Notes: generated by a model from the letters alone, not told the origin. Numbered from the stretch's first letter, positions 6,579-17,800 are shown. The stretch is 46,946 bases of DNA from Mucilaginibacter sp. (GCF_028288205.1 NZ_JAQBOD010000024.1:1-46946), one strand, 5' to 3'. A program made the numbers and translations.

Positions 6579-8819
6579 TTATTTAACCAACTCAAATTTA
6601 CTCTTTAATAATATATGATCTGATGAATTGCCTATCATTAGCTGGAATGTTCCCGGCTCTGTGGCCCAGTTCATCTTTTGATCGTAAAACGATAGGGTTT
6701 CTTTATCTATAACAAAATTGATGGTTTTGCTTTCGCCCGCTTTTAAATATATTTTTTCAAAGCCCTTCAATTCTTTTACCGGGCGTGTAACGCTGGCAAA
6801 TTCATCACGCAGGTATAATTGTACAACTTCTTCGCCGGCATAATTACCGGTATTTTTTAACGTGCAGCTTACATTCAATTTATCGTTAGCAGTTAGTGTT
6901 GTCCTGTCCAGCTTCAAATCAGTTAAAGCAAATTGCGTATAGCTTAGGCCGTAACCAAATGCGTAGCGCGGGCTGTTTTGTATATCATTATAGCCCGACC
7001 GGTAATTGATGCCCATATCATTTGCCGATGGGCGGCCGGTGCTTTTATAATTATAATAAACCGGTATCTGCCCCTCGGACCGTGGGAAAGATATAGGCAG
7101 CTTTCCTGCCGGATTATAATCGCCAAATAAAACATCGGCAATGGCATTACCGGCTTCGCTGCCCAACCACCAGGTTTGTAAAATAGCATCGGCATTGTCT
7201 GCTGTCCAGTTAAATATCATGGGCCTGCCAGACATAGTTAATACTACAACCGGTTTACCTGTTGCTTTAATAGCTTTAACCAGATCTTCCTGCACCCCGG
7301 GCAGGTGTATATTGGCGCGGCTTTTAGCCTCGCCTGTCATGTCATAATGCTCGCCAATTGCCAGTATCACCACATCAGCCTGCATAGCTGTTGCTACGGC
7401 TTGCGCAAAATTACTTTTAGATGTATCGGTAACATCACAACCTTGCGCATATAACAGGCGGGTGTTTTTACCAACTTTATTTTCTAAACCTTCATATAAT
7501 GATACTAAATGATCGTCGTCCCATTTAACCGACCAAAATCCCATCATATCAATATTTGATTTAGCCAAAGGGCCTATCACCGCAATGGTTTTCAGGTTTT
7601 TTGATAAGGGTAATAGTTGCTTATCATTTTTTAACAGCACTATACTTTTTTTAGCTACTTCGCGGGCAGCGGCCCGGTTCTCTGGCGAGTTTAGCTCCTT
7701 TTTTTCGCGCTCTTCATTACTAAAACGATAAGGGTCATCAAAAAGGCCCATTTCAAATTTTTTCTGTAAAATGCGTTTTACAGCATCATCAATAAGCGCT
7801 ATCGGCACTTTATTCTCTTTTACCAATTGGGCCATGTTGTTAATATAGGCATGGCTTTCCATATCCATATCACTACCGGCTGTTATAGCTAACTCTGCTG
7901 CCTGTTTGCTATTGCGCGCGTAGCCATGCTGTACCATTTCGCCAATAGACCCCCAATCGCTTACTACAAAACCCTTATAGTTCCATTTACCTTTTAAAAT
8001 ATCTTTTTGCAAATAGCTATTACCTGTTGCCGGGATGCCATTTAATTCGTTAAAACCATTCATAAAAGTGGCAGCACCTGCATCAAGGGCGGCTTTAAAG
8101 GGCGGCAAATAGGTTTCCCAAAGTGTGCGGTCGCTTATATCAGCGGTATTATAATCCCGGCCGCCAATAGCGGCGCCATAAGCTGCAAAGTGCTTGGCAC
8201 AGGCCATTATAGCATCCAGGCTGCCTAAGCCATTACCCTGAAACCCTTTTACCCTTGCACCTGCAATAAGCGATGCCAGGTATGGGTCCTCGCCGGCGCC
8301 TTCCATTACACGGCCCCAGCGTGGATCGCGTGTAATATCAACCATTGGGGCAAATGTCCAGTGTAAACCCGCGGCGGCAGCTTCTTTGCCTGCCACACGT
8401 GCCGAAGTCTGTATGGCCTGCATATCCCAACTGGCGGCTTCTGCCAAAGGCACAGGGAAAGTTACCCGGTAACCATGTATAACATCCAAACCAAAAAGCA
8501 ATGGTATTTTTAGGCGAGATTGCATGGCCAGTTCCTGCACCATACGGGTCTCTTTCGCGCCTTTAACATTTAGCATGGAACCCAGTTTTCCGTCTTTAAT
8601 ATCCTGAAACTTGCTGCTGTTTTCGGTTAACGGGCCCGTTGCCAAACGATCGCTGGTATATTGGTTTAACTGACCTATTTTTTCGTCAAGGGTCATTTTG
8701 GCAAGCAATGCATCCACTTTACGATCAATAGCATCAGCAGTATGTTGTGGTGTTTGTTGTGCTAAAACACAGCAAGCAATAAGCAGAAGGCATAATATGG
8801 TTAAAATTCTTTTTTGCAT
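6579..8819 (-). CDS. GH3 beta-glucosidase (BglX-like)
   Basis: A 746-residue exported enzyme with signal peptide MQKRILTILCLLLIACCVLA. It has the full GH3 layout: an N-terminal barrel with KHFAAYGA (about 209-216) and the nucleophile loop GFVVSDWGS (Asp288), the alpha/beta sandwich domain, and a C-terminal fibronectin-III-like domain (EEVVQLYLRD region). Family members release glucose from the non-reducing ends of beta-glucosides and gluco-oligosaccharides. In the operon it would finish the digestion of oligosaccharides made by the two GH30 enzymes encoded just upstream. Length and motifs are complete; no anomaly was seen. Confidence 0.93.
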   Translation of the reverse strand: MQKRILTILCLLLIACCVLAQQTPQHTADAIDRKVDALLAKMTLDEKIGQLNQYTSDRLATGPLTENSSKFQDIKDGKLGSMLNVKGAKETRMVQELAMQSRLKIPLLFGLDVIHGYRVTFPVPLAEAASWDMQAIQTSARVAGKEAAAAGLHWTFAPMVDITRDPRWGRVMEGAGEDPYLASLIAGARVKGFQGNGLGSLDAIMACAKHFAAYGAAIGGRDYNTADISDRTLWETYLPPFKAALDAGAATFMNGFNELNGIPATGNSYLQKDILKGKWNYKGFVVSDWGSIGEMVQHGYARNSKQAAELAITAGSDMDMESHAYINNMAQLVKENKVPIALIDDAVKRILQKKFEMGLFDDPYRFSNEEREKKELNSPENRAAAREVAKKSIVLLKNDKQLLPLSKNLKTIAVIGPLAKSNIDMMGFWSVKWDDDHLVSLYEGLENKVGKNTRLLYAQGCDVTDTSKSNFAQAVATAMQADVVILAIGEHYDMTGEAKSRANIHLPGVQEDLVKAIKATGKPVVVLTMSGRPMIFNWTADNADAILQTWWLGSEAGNAIADVLFGDYNPAGKLPISFPRSEGQIPVYYNYKSTGRPSANDMGINYRSGYNDIQNSPRYAFGYGLSYTQFALTDLKLDRTTLTANDKLNVSCTLKNTGNYAGEEVVQLYLRDEFASVTRPVKELKGFEKIYLKAGESKTINFVIDKETLSFYDQKMNWATEPGTFQLMIGNSSDHILLKSKFELVK

Positions 8820-8886
8820 AACGGGTGTAAGGTATTAGGTAAGAAAAATTATAAATTATTAGCGGCGATTAATTATTAAAAAATGC

Positions 8887-10311
8887 TTAATCCCAGATGT
8901 AGGTACCAACCGCCCCGTTATTTAAAGAAGCAATTATTGTTTTACCATTATTTTGTATATTAAATGTTTGTGCCGATGTGCCATTGTTTACAACAATTAA
9001 TACCTTTTTACCATCGGGCCTTTTAAATGCCACATTAGGTAATAGCTCCAGGTCGTTAGAGCCAACACGAACAGAACCGGGCCTTACAAATTTTGATGCA
9101 TGGGCCATGGCATAATAGGCTACGTTGCGGGTAAATTTATTACTATCAATAGTTACCGCGCCCTGGCACATAGGGCATCCGCCCCTGTCTGTAAAAGGTT
9201 TATTCTGCGGATCTGCTGCCAGGTTCCATTCCAGCACATTGCGGCACCAGTTGCGTGTCGCACCTATAAATAACCGGCTAACCGGGTTTGCCACATTTAA
9301 TTTCGGATTGTTTTTTCCACGCTCTACCACCATTTGCTCGGTGAAATAAAGGTTCTTTTCGGGATGCGCGTTATGTACATCCGTAAGCGCGGTGATCTTG
9401 CCCCCATATAAGTGGAAAGCCGACCCGTCTACATATTTTGCGGCTTCAGGGTCATTTAAAATGGCAAGCGGATAATCGGGTCTGTCGGCATTATGGTCAT
9501 ACGCTATGATCTTTGTTTTTAAACCCGCCGCTTTTAGCTTCGGGCCAAATACTTTTATAAACCGGCCCTCATCTTCAGCAAGCATTAACATACTCGGGTT
9601 ATTGCCCGGATGCAAAGGCTCGTTCTGAATGGTTATGGCATCCAGGTTTATGCCTTCGGCTTTCATGGCCAATAAGTATTTTATTAAATATCTGGCATAA
9701 ACATCAAAATATTCGGGCTTTAAACTACCCCCGCGGGTATCGCCATTATCTTTCATCCACACAGGTGCGGACCATGGCGAACCCAATATTTTAATTTTAG
9801 GATCGATCTTTAATATCTCCTTCATCACCGGTATCACATCATTTTTATCCGGCCCCAGGTTAAAGCGCTTTAGCTCTATGTCTGTTTGGCCCGGTGCCAG
9901 GTCATCGTATGAAAACACGTGATCGTTCAAATCAGACGCGCCTATGGTTAAGCGCAAATAACTTACGCCAATGCTATTGTCTTCGGTAGAAAAAACGTCT
10001 TTTATTAAAGCGGCCCTGCTTTCGGCACTCATGCGTACCATGTGCATGGCGCTGCCCCCGGTTAGGGCGAATCCAAAACCATCAATTGGCTGGAAGGTCT
10101 CTTTTTCATCAACCTGTATAGTTGGGTTACCCGCATCAGCCTTGCTTGAAAAAGCTATAGGTTTTTGCTGTTGAAATAACGCCGATCTATCAGCATTGGT
10201 TAGCCAGATATCGGCTGTTTTTGTTTTTTGTGAAAACGCTGTAACAGTGATTAACATCATGGTAAAGACCATTATGCACTGCATACACGCCGTTTTAATG
10301 TACTTAGTCAT
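8887..10311 (-). CDS. GH30 family glycoside hydrolase, probable endo-beta-1,6-glucanase
   Basis: A 474-residue exported enzyme with a signal peptide ending TAFSQ (about residue 28). Catalytic signatures of GH30 are present: acid/base Glu231 in TIQNEPLH and nucleophile Glu325 in YFTEQ. The C-terminal beta-domain contains NVAYYAMAHASKFVRPGSVR. The short motifs most resemble GH30 subfamily 3, known for beta-1,6-glucanases. A tandem paralog lies immediately upstream in the operon, 42 bases away. The likely substrate is pustulan-like beta-1,6-glucan of fungal walls or lichens. The subfamily call is by eye and needs alignment. Confidence 0.88.
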   Translation of the reverse strand: MTKYIKTACMQCIMVFTMMLITVTAFSQKTKTADIWLTNADRSALFQQQKPIAFSSKADAGNPTIQVDEKETFQPIDGFGFALTGGSAMHMVRMSAESRAALIKDVFSTEDNSIGVSYLRLTIGASDLNDHVFSYDDLAPGQTDIELKRFNLGPDKNDVIPVMKEILKIDPKIKILGSPWSAPVWMKDNGDTRGGSLKPEYFDVYARYLIKYLLAMKAEGINLDAITIQNEPLHPGNNPSMLMLAEDEGRFIKVFGPKLKAAGLKTKIIAYDHNADRPDYPLAILNDPEAAKYVDGSAFHLYGGKITALTDVHNAHPEKNLYFTEQMVVERGKNNPKLNVANPVSRLFIGATRNWCRNVLEWNLAADPQNKPFTDRGGCPMCQGAVTIDSNKFTRNVAYYAMAHASKFVRPGSVRVGSNDLELLPNVAFKRPDGKKVLIVVNNGTSAQTFNIQNNGKTIIASLNNGAVGTYIWD

Positions 10312-10353
10312 TAGATAGGTTTATTGTTTAAATATTAATTTTTATATAATGGT

Positions 10354-11832
10354 TTACCAAACAAAGGTTGCAACGGCACCACCAGCCAATGTTGCGGTTA
10401 GTATTTTGTTGTTGAATTTTATATTAAAAGTTTGTAAGCCGGCAGAGGTATTTAAAACAATTAATACCTTTTTACCATCAGGAGTTTTAAATGCCACGTT
10501 GGTTAAATTATCGGGCACGTTAGAATCTATGCGTACAGACCCGGGCCTTACAAATTTTGACGCGTGCGCAATTATATAGTAGGCAACATTACGTGTTACC
10601 GCTGTAGAGGCTATAGTTAATGCACCTAAACAGGTGCTGCAACCACCGGTAGTATGCGGGCCGTAGTTGGCGTCAGCAGCCAGGTTCCATTCTAATACAT
10701 TACGGCTCCAGTTACGTGTGGCGCCTATTATTAAGTTATTTACGTGCCATGACAAATCACCGCCAAAATTACTGGGCGCTCCAACCCACTGCTCGGTGAA
10801 ATATACATTTTTATCAGGATAGGCATTGTGCACAGCCGTTAGCGTACTGATGTTACCGGCATATAAATGGAACGCAGAACCATCAACATATTGGTTAGCT
10901 GTTGCATCGCCTAAAACCGCTATTGGGTAATCGGGCCGGTCGGTATTATGATCGTAAGCAATAATTTTGGTAGTAATGCCGGCCGCTTTAAACTGCGGGC
11001 CCAAATAACCGCCTATAAAAGCAGCCTGCTCGCCGGCCTGCATAACCAGGCTTGGATTATTGTAAGGATTTAATGGCTCATTTTGTGGTGTAACCGCATC
11101 AATAGTTATACCCTGGGCCTTCATGGCTTGTATGTATTTTATAAAATATTTGGCGTAGGCATCATAATAAGCGGTGCTTAAACTACCCCCTTTAAAGCTG
11201 TTGTTAGTTTTCATCCACGTAGGTGCCGACCACGGGCAGGCAAATATTTTTATAGTTGGGTTAAGCGCGATTATCTTTTTAAGTATCGGCACCAGGTCGG
11301 TCATTTCCTGAGCAATACTAAAATATTGCAGTGTTGGGTCGGCTGTTTGGCCCGCAGGCAAATCATCATAAGTAAAAGGGGCTGCACTTAAATCAGACGC
11401 GCCTAAACTTATCCGCAGGTAGCTTACACCAATATGCGTGGTGTCTGTTAAAAAAAGTTCTTTTAAAAGGTCGTCTTTTTGTGCCGATGGGAGGGCATTT
11501 ATCAAAGACGCGCTTCCGCCTGTAAGTGTATATCCAAATCCATCAATAGTTTGATAGGTTTTAGCAGTATCAACGGTTATAGTAGCATTTTGATTAGTGG
11601 TGGTATTAAAGATCAAACCTATATTCTGTTTTTGCAGCAAGGCAGATTGATCTGATTGGGTTAACCACATAGTAACGTCTGTTTTTACCGTGGTAACCGG
11701 TATTACAGGGATTACAGGAGTACCTGTTGACTGTCCGCCGTTAACCGGCAATTGCTTTTTACAACTGCTAATAGCCAGTATAGCTATTAATATTACAGTA
11801 AAAGAATAAACATTGTTTCCTTTTCTTTTCAT
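10354..11832 (-). CDS. GH30 family lipoprotein, probable endo-beta-1,6-glucanase
   Basis: A 492-residue protein with a lipoprotein signal (LAISSCKK, Cys24) followed by a Pro/Thr/Val-rich linker, so it is probably anchored at the outer membrane surface. GH30 catalytic residues are visible as Glu252 in TPQNEPLN and Glu347 in YFTEQW. It aligns along its length with the GH30 encoded next, sharing ASKFVRPGSVR and IIAYDHN.DRPDYP blocks. A surface lipoprotein followed by a soluble paralog suggests that one cuts outside the cell and the other in the periplasm. Operon position is between the cytochrome gene and the second GH30. Confidence 0.88.
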   Translation of the reverse strand: MKRKGNNVYSFTVILIAILAISSCKKQLPVNGGQSTGTPVIPVIPVTTVKTDVTMWLTQSDQSALLQKQNIGLIFNTTTNQNATITVDTAKTYQTIDGFGYTLTGGSASLINALPSAQKDDLLKELFLTDTTHIGVSYLRISLGASDLSAAPFTYDDLPAGQTADPTLQYFSIAQEMTDLVPILKKIIALNPTIKIFACPWSAPTWMKTNNSFKGGSLSTAYYDAYAKYFIKYIQAMKAQGITIDAVTPQNEPLNPYNNPSLVMQAGEQAAFIGGYLGPQFKAAGITTKIIAYDHNTDRPDYPIAVLGDATANQYVDGSAFHLYAGNISTLTAVHNAYPDKNVYFTEQWVGAPSNFGGDLSWHVNNLIIGATRNWSRNVLEWNLAADANYGPHTTGGCSTCLGALTIASTAVTRNVAYYIIAHASKFVRPGSVRIDSNVPDNLTNVAFKTPDGKKVLIVLNTSAGLQTFNIKFNNKILTATLAGGAVATFVW

Positions 11833-11862
11833 AGCGATAGGTATATATAAATTGCAGCAAGG

Positions 11863-13110
11863 TTAATTGCTGTGTTTGGCGTTCTTTATTAATAATAATA
11901 TTTGATTGGTTTGCTCAGGATAAATAGCTATACGGTGCGTGTGTAAAAGGTATTGAGACGCTTCCTTAGTTGCCGACATTTTAAAGGAAATTAATTTAGA
12001 TGGTAATGTGGGCATATGGCAATCAATACATTTACCGGTTATGGCACTGCCTAATTGCGGCGCCATTTTACAAAAGTTATGTGTTTGCTCTTTATGGCAA
12101 TCCAGGCATTTTTGTGACAATAACACAGGATCGTTTTTTTCTTGTTGATGCACGTTATGGCAGGTAGTACAGGTAAGCATTGGGCTATTTAAATAGCATT
12201 TGCTCATAGCTAATAATTTTGCCTGGTTACCATGAACGTCGGTGCTGGTATTGAAACCAAAATCAGGGTCGTAAAAACTGGCCAGGTTATCGCCCGGTTT
12301 ATAGCCGAATGTTGATTTTTCTGTTTTAAGGTCATTACCGCCATGGCATACGGCGCACATATTAACCTTTAGCTGGCGGTTCAATGAGTTATAAGTTGTA
12401 ATATATTTTGCTTTTTTATCAGTAGGGTTATCAAAATGGTATTGTACGTGATTAGCAGCGGGCCCATGGCAGCGCTGGCAATCTATGCCATACATAATTG
12501 ATTTCTTATCGTATTCTTCGGCTACTTTGATAGGGCCGGTTTGTACAAAAGTTTTTTCCAGGTATGAACCATGGCATTCAAAGCAATGACTAACAATTGC
12601 CCTGTCATAATAAACCAAATCTGACGGAAAGCCAGGGCTGTTTGCCCAGTTGTTTATTATTTTAAAAAAAGATAAAGGCAATTCATACAGTCGGTTACCT
12701 TTCCAGTAACCATAGGTTTGCGCTTTTTCATTGGCGCCAAATGCAATATCAAAGCGCTCGCTCCTTATTTGCCTGCCCTCAAAAATAGCTGTTTGATAAA
12801 TGCCATCCTTATGTTTATCAATGGTTATTTTTAGTTTATCGTTAAAAATAAAAGTATGGGCATTAGCCATTGATTCGGCCTGCAGCTTATTGCCATTAAT
12901 AGCGCTTGAGGTATGAAAGTGAGCGGTATGAGTGTAAGAATTATAAGTGTCTTTATGACAGCTTATACAAGTTTGCGGATTAGCGTAAGCGCTGCCTCTT
13001 TTATCAGGTTCAAGGTTTTTACCTTTATCTCTGCATTCTGAAAAGAACATGGCTACGGCAAATAGTATTCCTGATGATAGAATAATTAATATGCGGATAT
13101 TTCCCTTCAT
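11863..13110 (-). CDS. Multihaem c-type cytochrome (seven CxxCH) inside the PUL
   Basis: A 415-residue protein with an N-terminal hydrophobic anchor (residues 5-25). Seven haem-attachment motifs can be read: CISCH, CFECH, CQRCH, CAVCH, CTTCH, CLDCH and CIDCH, with extra His residues available as distal ligands. It resembles the cytochrome c554-like/doubled-CXXCH group, which carries electrons across the periplasm. The signal region ends FFSEC, a poor lipobox, so anchoring by lipid is uncertain. It lies between susD and the GH30 genes and is probably co-transcribed, although a hairpin precedes it. Why an electron carrier would sit in a glucan operon is not evident; a redox partner of a periplasmic oxidase or dehydrogenase is one possibility. 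Confidence 0.88.
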   Translation of the reverse strand: MKGNIRILIILSSGILFAVAMFFSECRDKGKNLEPDKRGSAYANPQTCISCHKDTYNSYTHTAHFHTSSAINGNKLQAESMANAHTFIFNDKLKITIDKHKDGIYQTAIFEGRQIRSERFDIAFGANEKAQTYGYWKGNRLYELPLSFFKIINNWANSPGFPSDLVYYDRAIVSHCFECHGSYLEKTFVQTGPIKVAEEYDKKSIMYGIDCQRCHGPAANHVQYHFDNPTDKKAKYITTYNSLNRQLKVNMCAVCHGGNDLKTEKSTFGYKPGDNLASFYDPDFGFNTSTDVHGNQAKLLAMSKCYLNSPMLTCTTCHNVHQQEKNDPVLLSQKCLDCHKEQTHNFCKMAPQLGSAITGKCIDCHMPTLPSKLISFKMSATKEASQYLLHTHRIAIYPEQTNQILLLIKNAKHSN

Positions 13111-13164
13111 ATATTAAATTAGTAGAAACAGGAAATTAGTAAACAAAAATCACAAGGTTTAATT

Positions 13165-13203
13165 CAAAACTATCAGAAAGCGGGTACAACCGCTCTCTGA
13201 TAG
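13165..13203 (-). terminator. Hairpin between susD and the cytochrome gene, possible attenuator
   Basis: CTATCAGAAAGCGG (13170-13183) pairs with CCGCTCTCTGATAG (13190-13203): 13 of 14 base pairs around a 6-base loop. Read on the minus strand, the stem is followed by TTTTG. It is placed about 36 bases after the susD stop and could lower transcription of the downstream enzyme genes relative to susCD. Confidence 0.65.
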
Positions 13204-13238
13204 GTATATATAAACTAAACAACCAATATAATTAACTA

Positions 13239-14783
13239 TTAAAGGGTACCACCCCATTCTTTGCTTTGTTGTAATTTGGTATTATTAAGCTCTGATTGCG
13301 GTATAGGGAAAATTTCCATTTTGTTTGCAACAAAGCCTTTAGAAAGTAACACCGCATTAGTGCCGGCATCACCCCAACGTACAAGGTCCAACCAACGCTG
13401 GCCTTCTCCGGCAAGTTCTAAGCGTCTTTCTTTTTTGATGTTAGGTAATGTAACCGGAACCGGCCCGGCACCAACACGTGCCCTTACCGCGTTTAACAAG
13501 GCATAAGCACGGGTACCTACACCAACTGCACCACCACTTGCTAATTGAGCCTCGGCTTCTAACAAGTACATATCAGCTAAACGTATTTCATACATATCAA
13601 CCGGGAAATTTAATTCTAATTGACCTGTAGTCGCTTTAGTTGAAACACGGCCGGCAAATTTTTCAATAAAGTGACCTGTATTTTGGTAAGCATGTAAATA
13701 AGTGATGATACCATTTGTTTCTAAACTATCGCAGTTAGCAACAGTTGCCGCATTACGCGGATCATAGTGTATTAAATTCCAGAAATCATCAGTGAAAGGT
13801 TGACCGCTCCATCCGGAAACATAATCCGGTGCAGTTGTTTTTAATGGCGTATAATTACGCGGGCCAACTAAAATACATTCCAAATTACCTTCTGTACCAC
13901 CAACATTACCCCAACCACCATTTGATGTAGAGTTAAATACAATTTCGAAAATTGATTCGCTGTTAAATTTGTTATTTATTTTCCATAGGTCACCAAAATT
14001 TGGAATTAATTTATAACCATATGTACTTGCAGATACACCAGGTGCGGGCCCATTTACTAAAGCAAATTCGGTAAGCGCGTTGGTATAATCTTTTTGCCAC
14101 ATATATACCCTGGCTAATAAAGCATGATCAACACCAAGGGTAACACGTCCGCCTTCTGACGCGGCCGGTGCGGTAGCAGGTAATGATGCCTGGGCATCTT
14201 TCAGATCCTGAATTATCTGTTTGTAAACATCAGCAGGAGGAACCTGCGTAATGGTGTATATAGCAGAAGGGTCAACAGGCTCCAGGGTTAATGGGATGTT
14301 CTTAAAGAAACGTACCAGGTCAAAATAAAAATACGCCCTTAATAATTTAGCTTCGGCTATATACCGTGCTTTTAATGTAGCATCCATTTGTGTAGTAGCA
14401 ACATGCTTTAAAAACACATTCGCCCTGTACACACCAATAAACCCTTTGCTCCATAAATAGCTCGGGCCACCGTTTTGCGCAGATTGGGTGTAAGTGTATT
14501 TAGCAATCGACTGCAGATCGCCAATATCAGATGAGTTTGCACCACCGGCCAAATGATCATCAGATGCTACGTTCATAATATTGGTTTTTGTTAAATAACC
14601 ACCACCTTGATTACCAACCATATCATAAACAGTAGTTAAGCTTGAAAACGCCTGGGCCTGTGTTGTATAATAATCAGATTCCAGAATACGTTCTTCGGGG
14701 TTCACTGCAAGAAATTTCTTGCAGGATCCCAGTAGTTGCAAACCTGCCAGCAGGGCAACCACTAATGTAATTTTGTTTCTCAT
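13239..14783 (-). CDS. susD: SusD/RagB-like outer-membrane glycan-binding lipoprotein
   Basis: A 514-residue protein with lipobox LLGSC (Cys near residue 21), then CKKFLAVNPEE, the usual start of mature SusD/RagB proteins. A helical TPR-like N-terminal region (YIAEAKLLRAYFYFDLVRFF) and the C-terminal block IKKERRLELAGEGQRWLDLVRW are diagnostic. It would form the lid of the SusC transporter and capture oligosaccharides at the cell surface. It follows susC by 20 bases. A strong hairpin lies after its stop codon. The ligand cannot be predicted from sequence alone; the neighbouring GH30 enzymes suggest beta-glucan. Confidence 0.93.
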   Translation of the reverse strand: MRNKITLVVALLAGLQLLGSCKKFLAVNPEERILESDYYTTQAQAFSSLTTVYDMVGNQGGGYLTKTNIMNVASDDHLAGGANSSDIGDLQSIAKYTYTQSAQNGGPSYLWSKGFIGVYRANVFLKHVATTQMDATLKARYIAEAKLLRAYFYFDLVRFFKNIPLTLEPVDPSAIYTITQVPPADVYKQIIQDLKDAQASLPATAPAASEGGRVTLGVDHALLARVYMWQKDYTNALTEFALVNGPAPGVSASTYGYKLIPNFGDLWKINNKFNSESIFEIVFNSTSNGGWGNVGGTEGNLECILVGPRNYTPLKTTAPDYVSGWSGQPFTDDFWNLIHYDPRNAATVANCDSLETNGIITYLHAYQNTGHFIEKFAGRVSTKATTGQLELNFPVDMYEIRLADMYLLEAEAQLASGGAVGVGTRAYALLNAVRARVGAGPVPVTLPNIKKERRLELAGEGQRWLDLVRWGDAGTNAVLLSKGFVANKMEIFPIPQSELNNTKLQQSKEWGGTL

Positions 14784-14803
14784 TTTAATTTTTTTTAAGT
14801 TTT

Positions 14804-17800
14804 TTAAAATCCAAGATTTAAGCCAAGCATAAAAGTTCGCGCTTGTGGGTAATTGCCTTTATCAATGCCTAATACACCACCGCCACCAGCTCCGCCGTTT
14901 CCAACTTCAGGATCGTAACCGGTATACTTGGTAAGGGTAAATAGGTTTAGCGCGCTTGCATAAACACGTAATCTATTGATACTGAGTTTCTTTGTTATAC
15001 CTTTTGGTAACGTATAGCCAAGCTGCATTGTTTTTAGCCTAAAATAGTTGCCGCTTTGCAGGTATATTTTACTAAACTTTGTGTAGTTACCATTCGGATC
15101 ATCATCAGCCAAACGCGGGTTTGTATTAGATGGGTTAGTTGGTGTCCACCTGTCTAATATCGTTGTTTGATAGTTGGCGTTACCAATATCTAAACGACGT
15201 AAGCCCTGGAATAAAGAATTACCACCTACACCATTACCAAATGCAACAAAATCAAAGGCTTTGTATGCTAAATTAATAGTTAAACCATAAGTAACTGTTG
15301 GTATTGGATTACCTATTATAGTACGGTCATTACCATCAATTACGTTGTCACCATTTAAGTTGGCATACTTAATATCGCCCGGTTTTGCATTTGGTTGTAA
15401 TGGGGTACCGGCCGAGCCTACATAGCTGTTAACTTCTGCCTGGGTTTGGAATATCCCTAACATTTGGTAGCCATTAAATGCGTTATATGAGCCACCAACA
15501 TATGAACGGGAAATATTGCCCATGGTTTGGAAGCTGGCAGCCTGGTTCTCTGTAAACAAAATTCCCGGAGATATTGCAAGGATCTTGTTTTGCAGGAATG
15601 ACACATTACCATTAACACCGAACGACAGATCGCCTATTTTATCATGATAGCCTAACTCAATATCGATACCTCTGTTTTGTGAAGTTCCATAATTTGCAGC
15701 CGGATTACCAAAATAACCTAAATAGCTAGGCACGGCAGGCGATTGCAAAATACCAACGGTTTTTTTAGTGAATAAATCAACGTTTAAGTTGAAATTATTA
15801 AACAAGATAGCGTCAAAACCAATATCTGTAGATTGAGTTTGTTCCCATTTCAAATCAGGATTTGACGGTGCATTAGGGCTAAAGCCCACAGTACTGGCAT
15901 TAGCTGTACCAAAAGTATAATTACGGCCACCACCTACTGTCGCGTTAAAAGCAAAATCGCCAATACCCGCATCATTACCGGTTATCCCATAACCACCTTT
16001 TAATTTCAGGAAGCTAACAACAGCATTTTTAGGCCAGAATTTCTCCAGTGACGGAACCCATCCTAATGAAAATGAAGGGAACACACCAAATTGATTGTTT
16101 GCACCAAACCTTGATGAACCATCACGACGTACGGTACCTGTTACCAGGTATTTCTCATCGTAATTATAGTTTAAACGGGCAAATAATGAAGATATTCTGT
16201 GTTCTGTACCATCACTGCCACCACCGGTAATATCACCGGCAACCGGTTTATAATTCAAATTAGCCTGGTAAAAATTAGTGGCTATAACATTAGCAAAGTT
16301 TACGTTAACGTTTTTGGTATCGTTATCCATATAAATACCTTGTCCAACTAATACAGATAAATCATGCTTACCAAAACTATGTTGGTAACTTGCTGTATTT
16401 TCCAGGTTATAAGCTAAGCCTGTAGTTGTTGAACGGGAAAATGATGGCTTGCTATTATTGCTTGATGATGTGAAGTAATAGGTAGGGTTAAAACTTTCAC
16501 TACCATAAAAAGCCAATTTAGTACCTAAACTTGATCTTAATTTCAGGCCTTTAATCGGGCTTACTTCGGCAAAAACGTTACCAACAATATTATGTTCCCA
16601 GTTATAGTTGCCCAGCTTGGTTTGAATATAAGCTAATGGGTTAGATATTTCCTGGCCAACGTATGGTGATATACCAAATACATTTCCATTAGCATCTTTG
16701 CCGGCATATATATTTGTATAAGGCGCTGTTGCCAAAATAGCTGCATCTGTTTGATACGCTGGTGTAATAGGATCAAGATTCACAGCATCACTAAGGGTAC
16801 CGCCAAACTCTGTATTGCTGTTACCGCCATTATTTTGTGTTTTAGCAAAATCATAGCCTAAATTCTCGCCTAATGTTAGCCATTTTGCTAAATTATAGGT
16901 TGAGTTTAAACGAACGTTAATACGTTTGTAGCCAGAAATTGGTTTTGCCACAATACCCTTTTGGTCTAAATAACCAAACGAAGTAAAGAATGTTGATCTA
17001 TCGCCACCGCCACTTATACTAACCTGGTGGTTTTGTATAGGAGCATTGGCAAACACGTACGATTGCCAATCTGTACCAACACCCAATGATGCAGGGTTTG
17101 CAAAAGGCAATGCCGGTTTAGTAACAGCATTTTGATAGGAAACTGTATTCATGAAAGACTCATCCCTGATTGTTGCATACTGTGTAGCATTTAGCAGGTT
17201 AAGTTTTTTAGCTGTGGATTGAGTACCATAATAGCCATTGTAATCAATTTGTAAATGGCCAGCCTTACCTTTTTTGGTAGTGATCAAAATTACACCGTTA
17301 GCTGCACGTGTACCGTATATAGCCTGTGATGCCGCGTCTTTCAATACTTCAATCGACTCTATATCGGCCTCGTTAAGGTACCCAATACCGCCATTATCAA
17401 CAATAACACCATCAATAACCCATAACGGATCATTATTAGCACTCGATGAAAATGAAGTATAACCACGTACGCGTACAGTTGATGAAGAGCCTGGTATACC
17501 TGAAGATGACACAACGTTTATACCAGAGGCACGGCCTTGCAGGGCTTGCTCTACGCGGTTAATAGGCATGTTTTCCAGATCCTTGGCGCTAACGCTCGAA
17601 ATAGAACCTGTAACCAGGCTTTTCTTTTGCGTACCGTAACCAACTACTACAACCTCATTAAGATTGTTTTCTGATTGGGTAAGTGTTACGTTTAACGTAT
17701 TGCTGCTTCCAACTTGTACATCTAATGTAGCAAAACCTACATATGAGAAAGTTAGTGTAGCATTTGGCGGAACAGCAATTGTATAGTTACCATTTGCATC

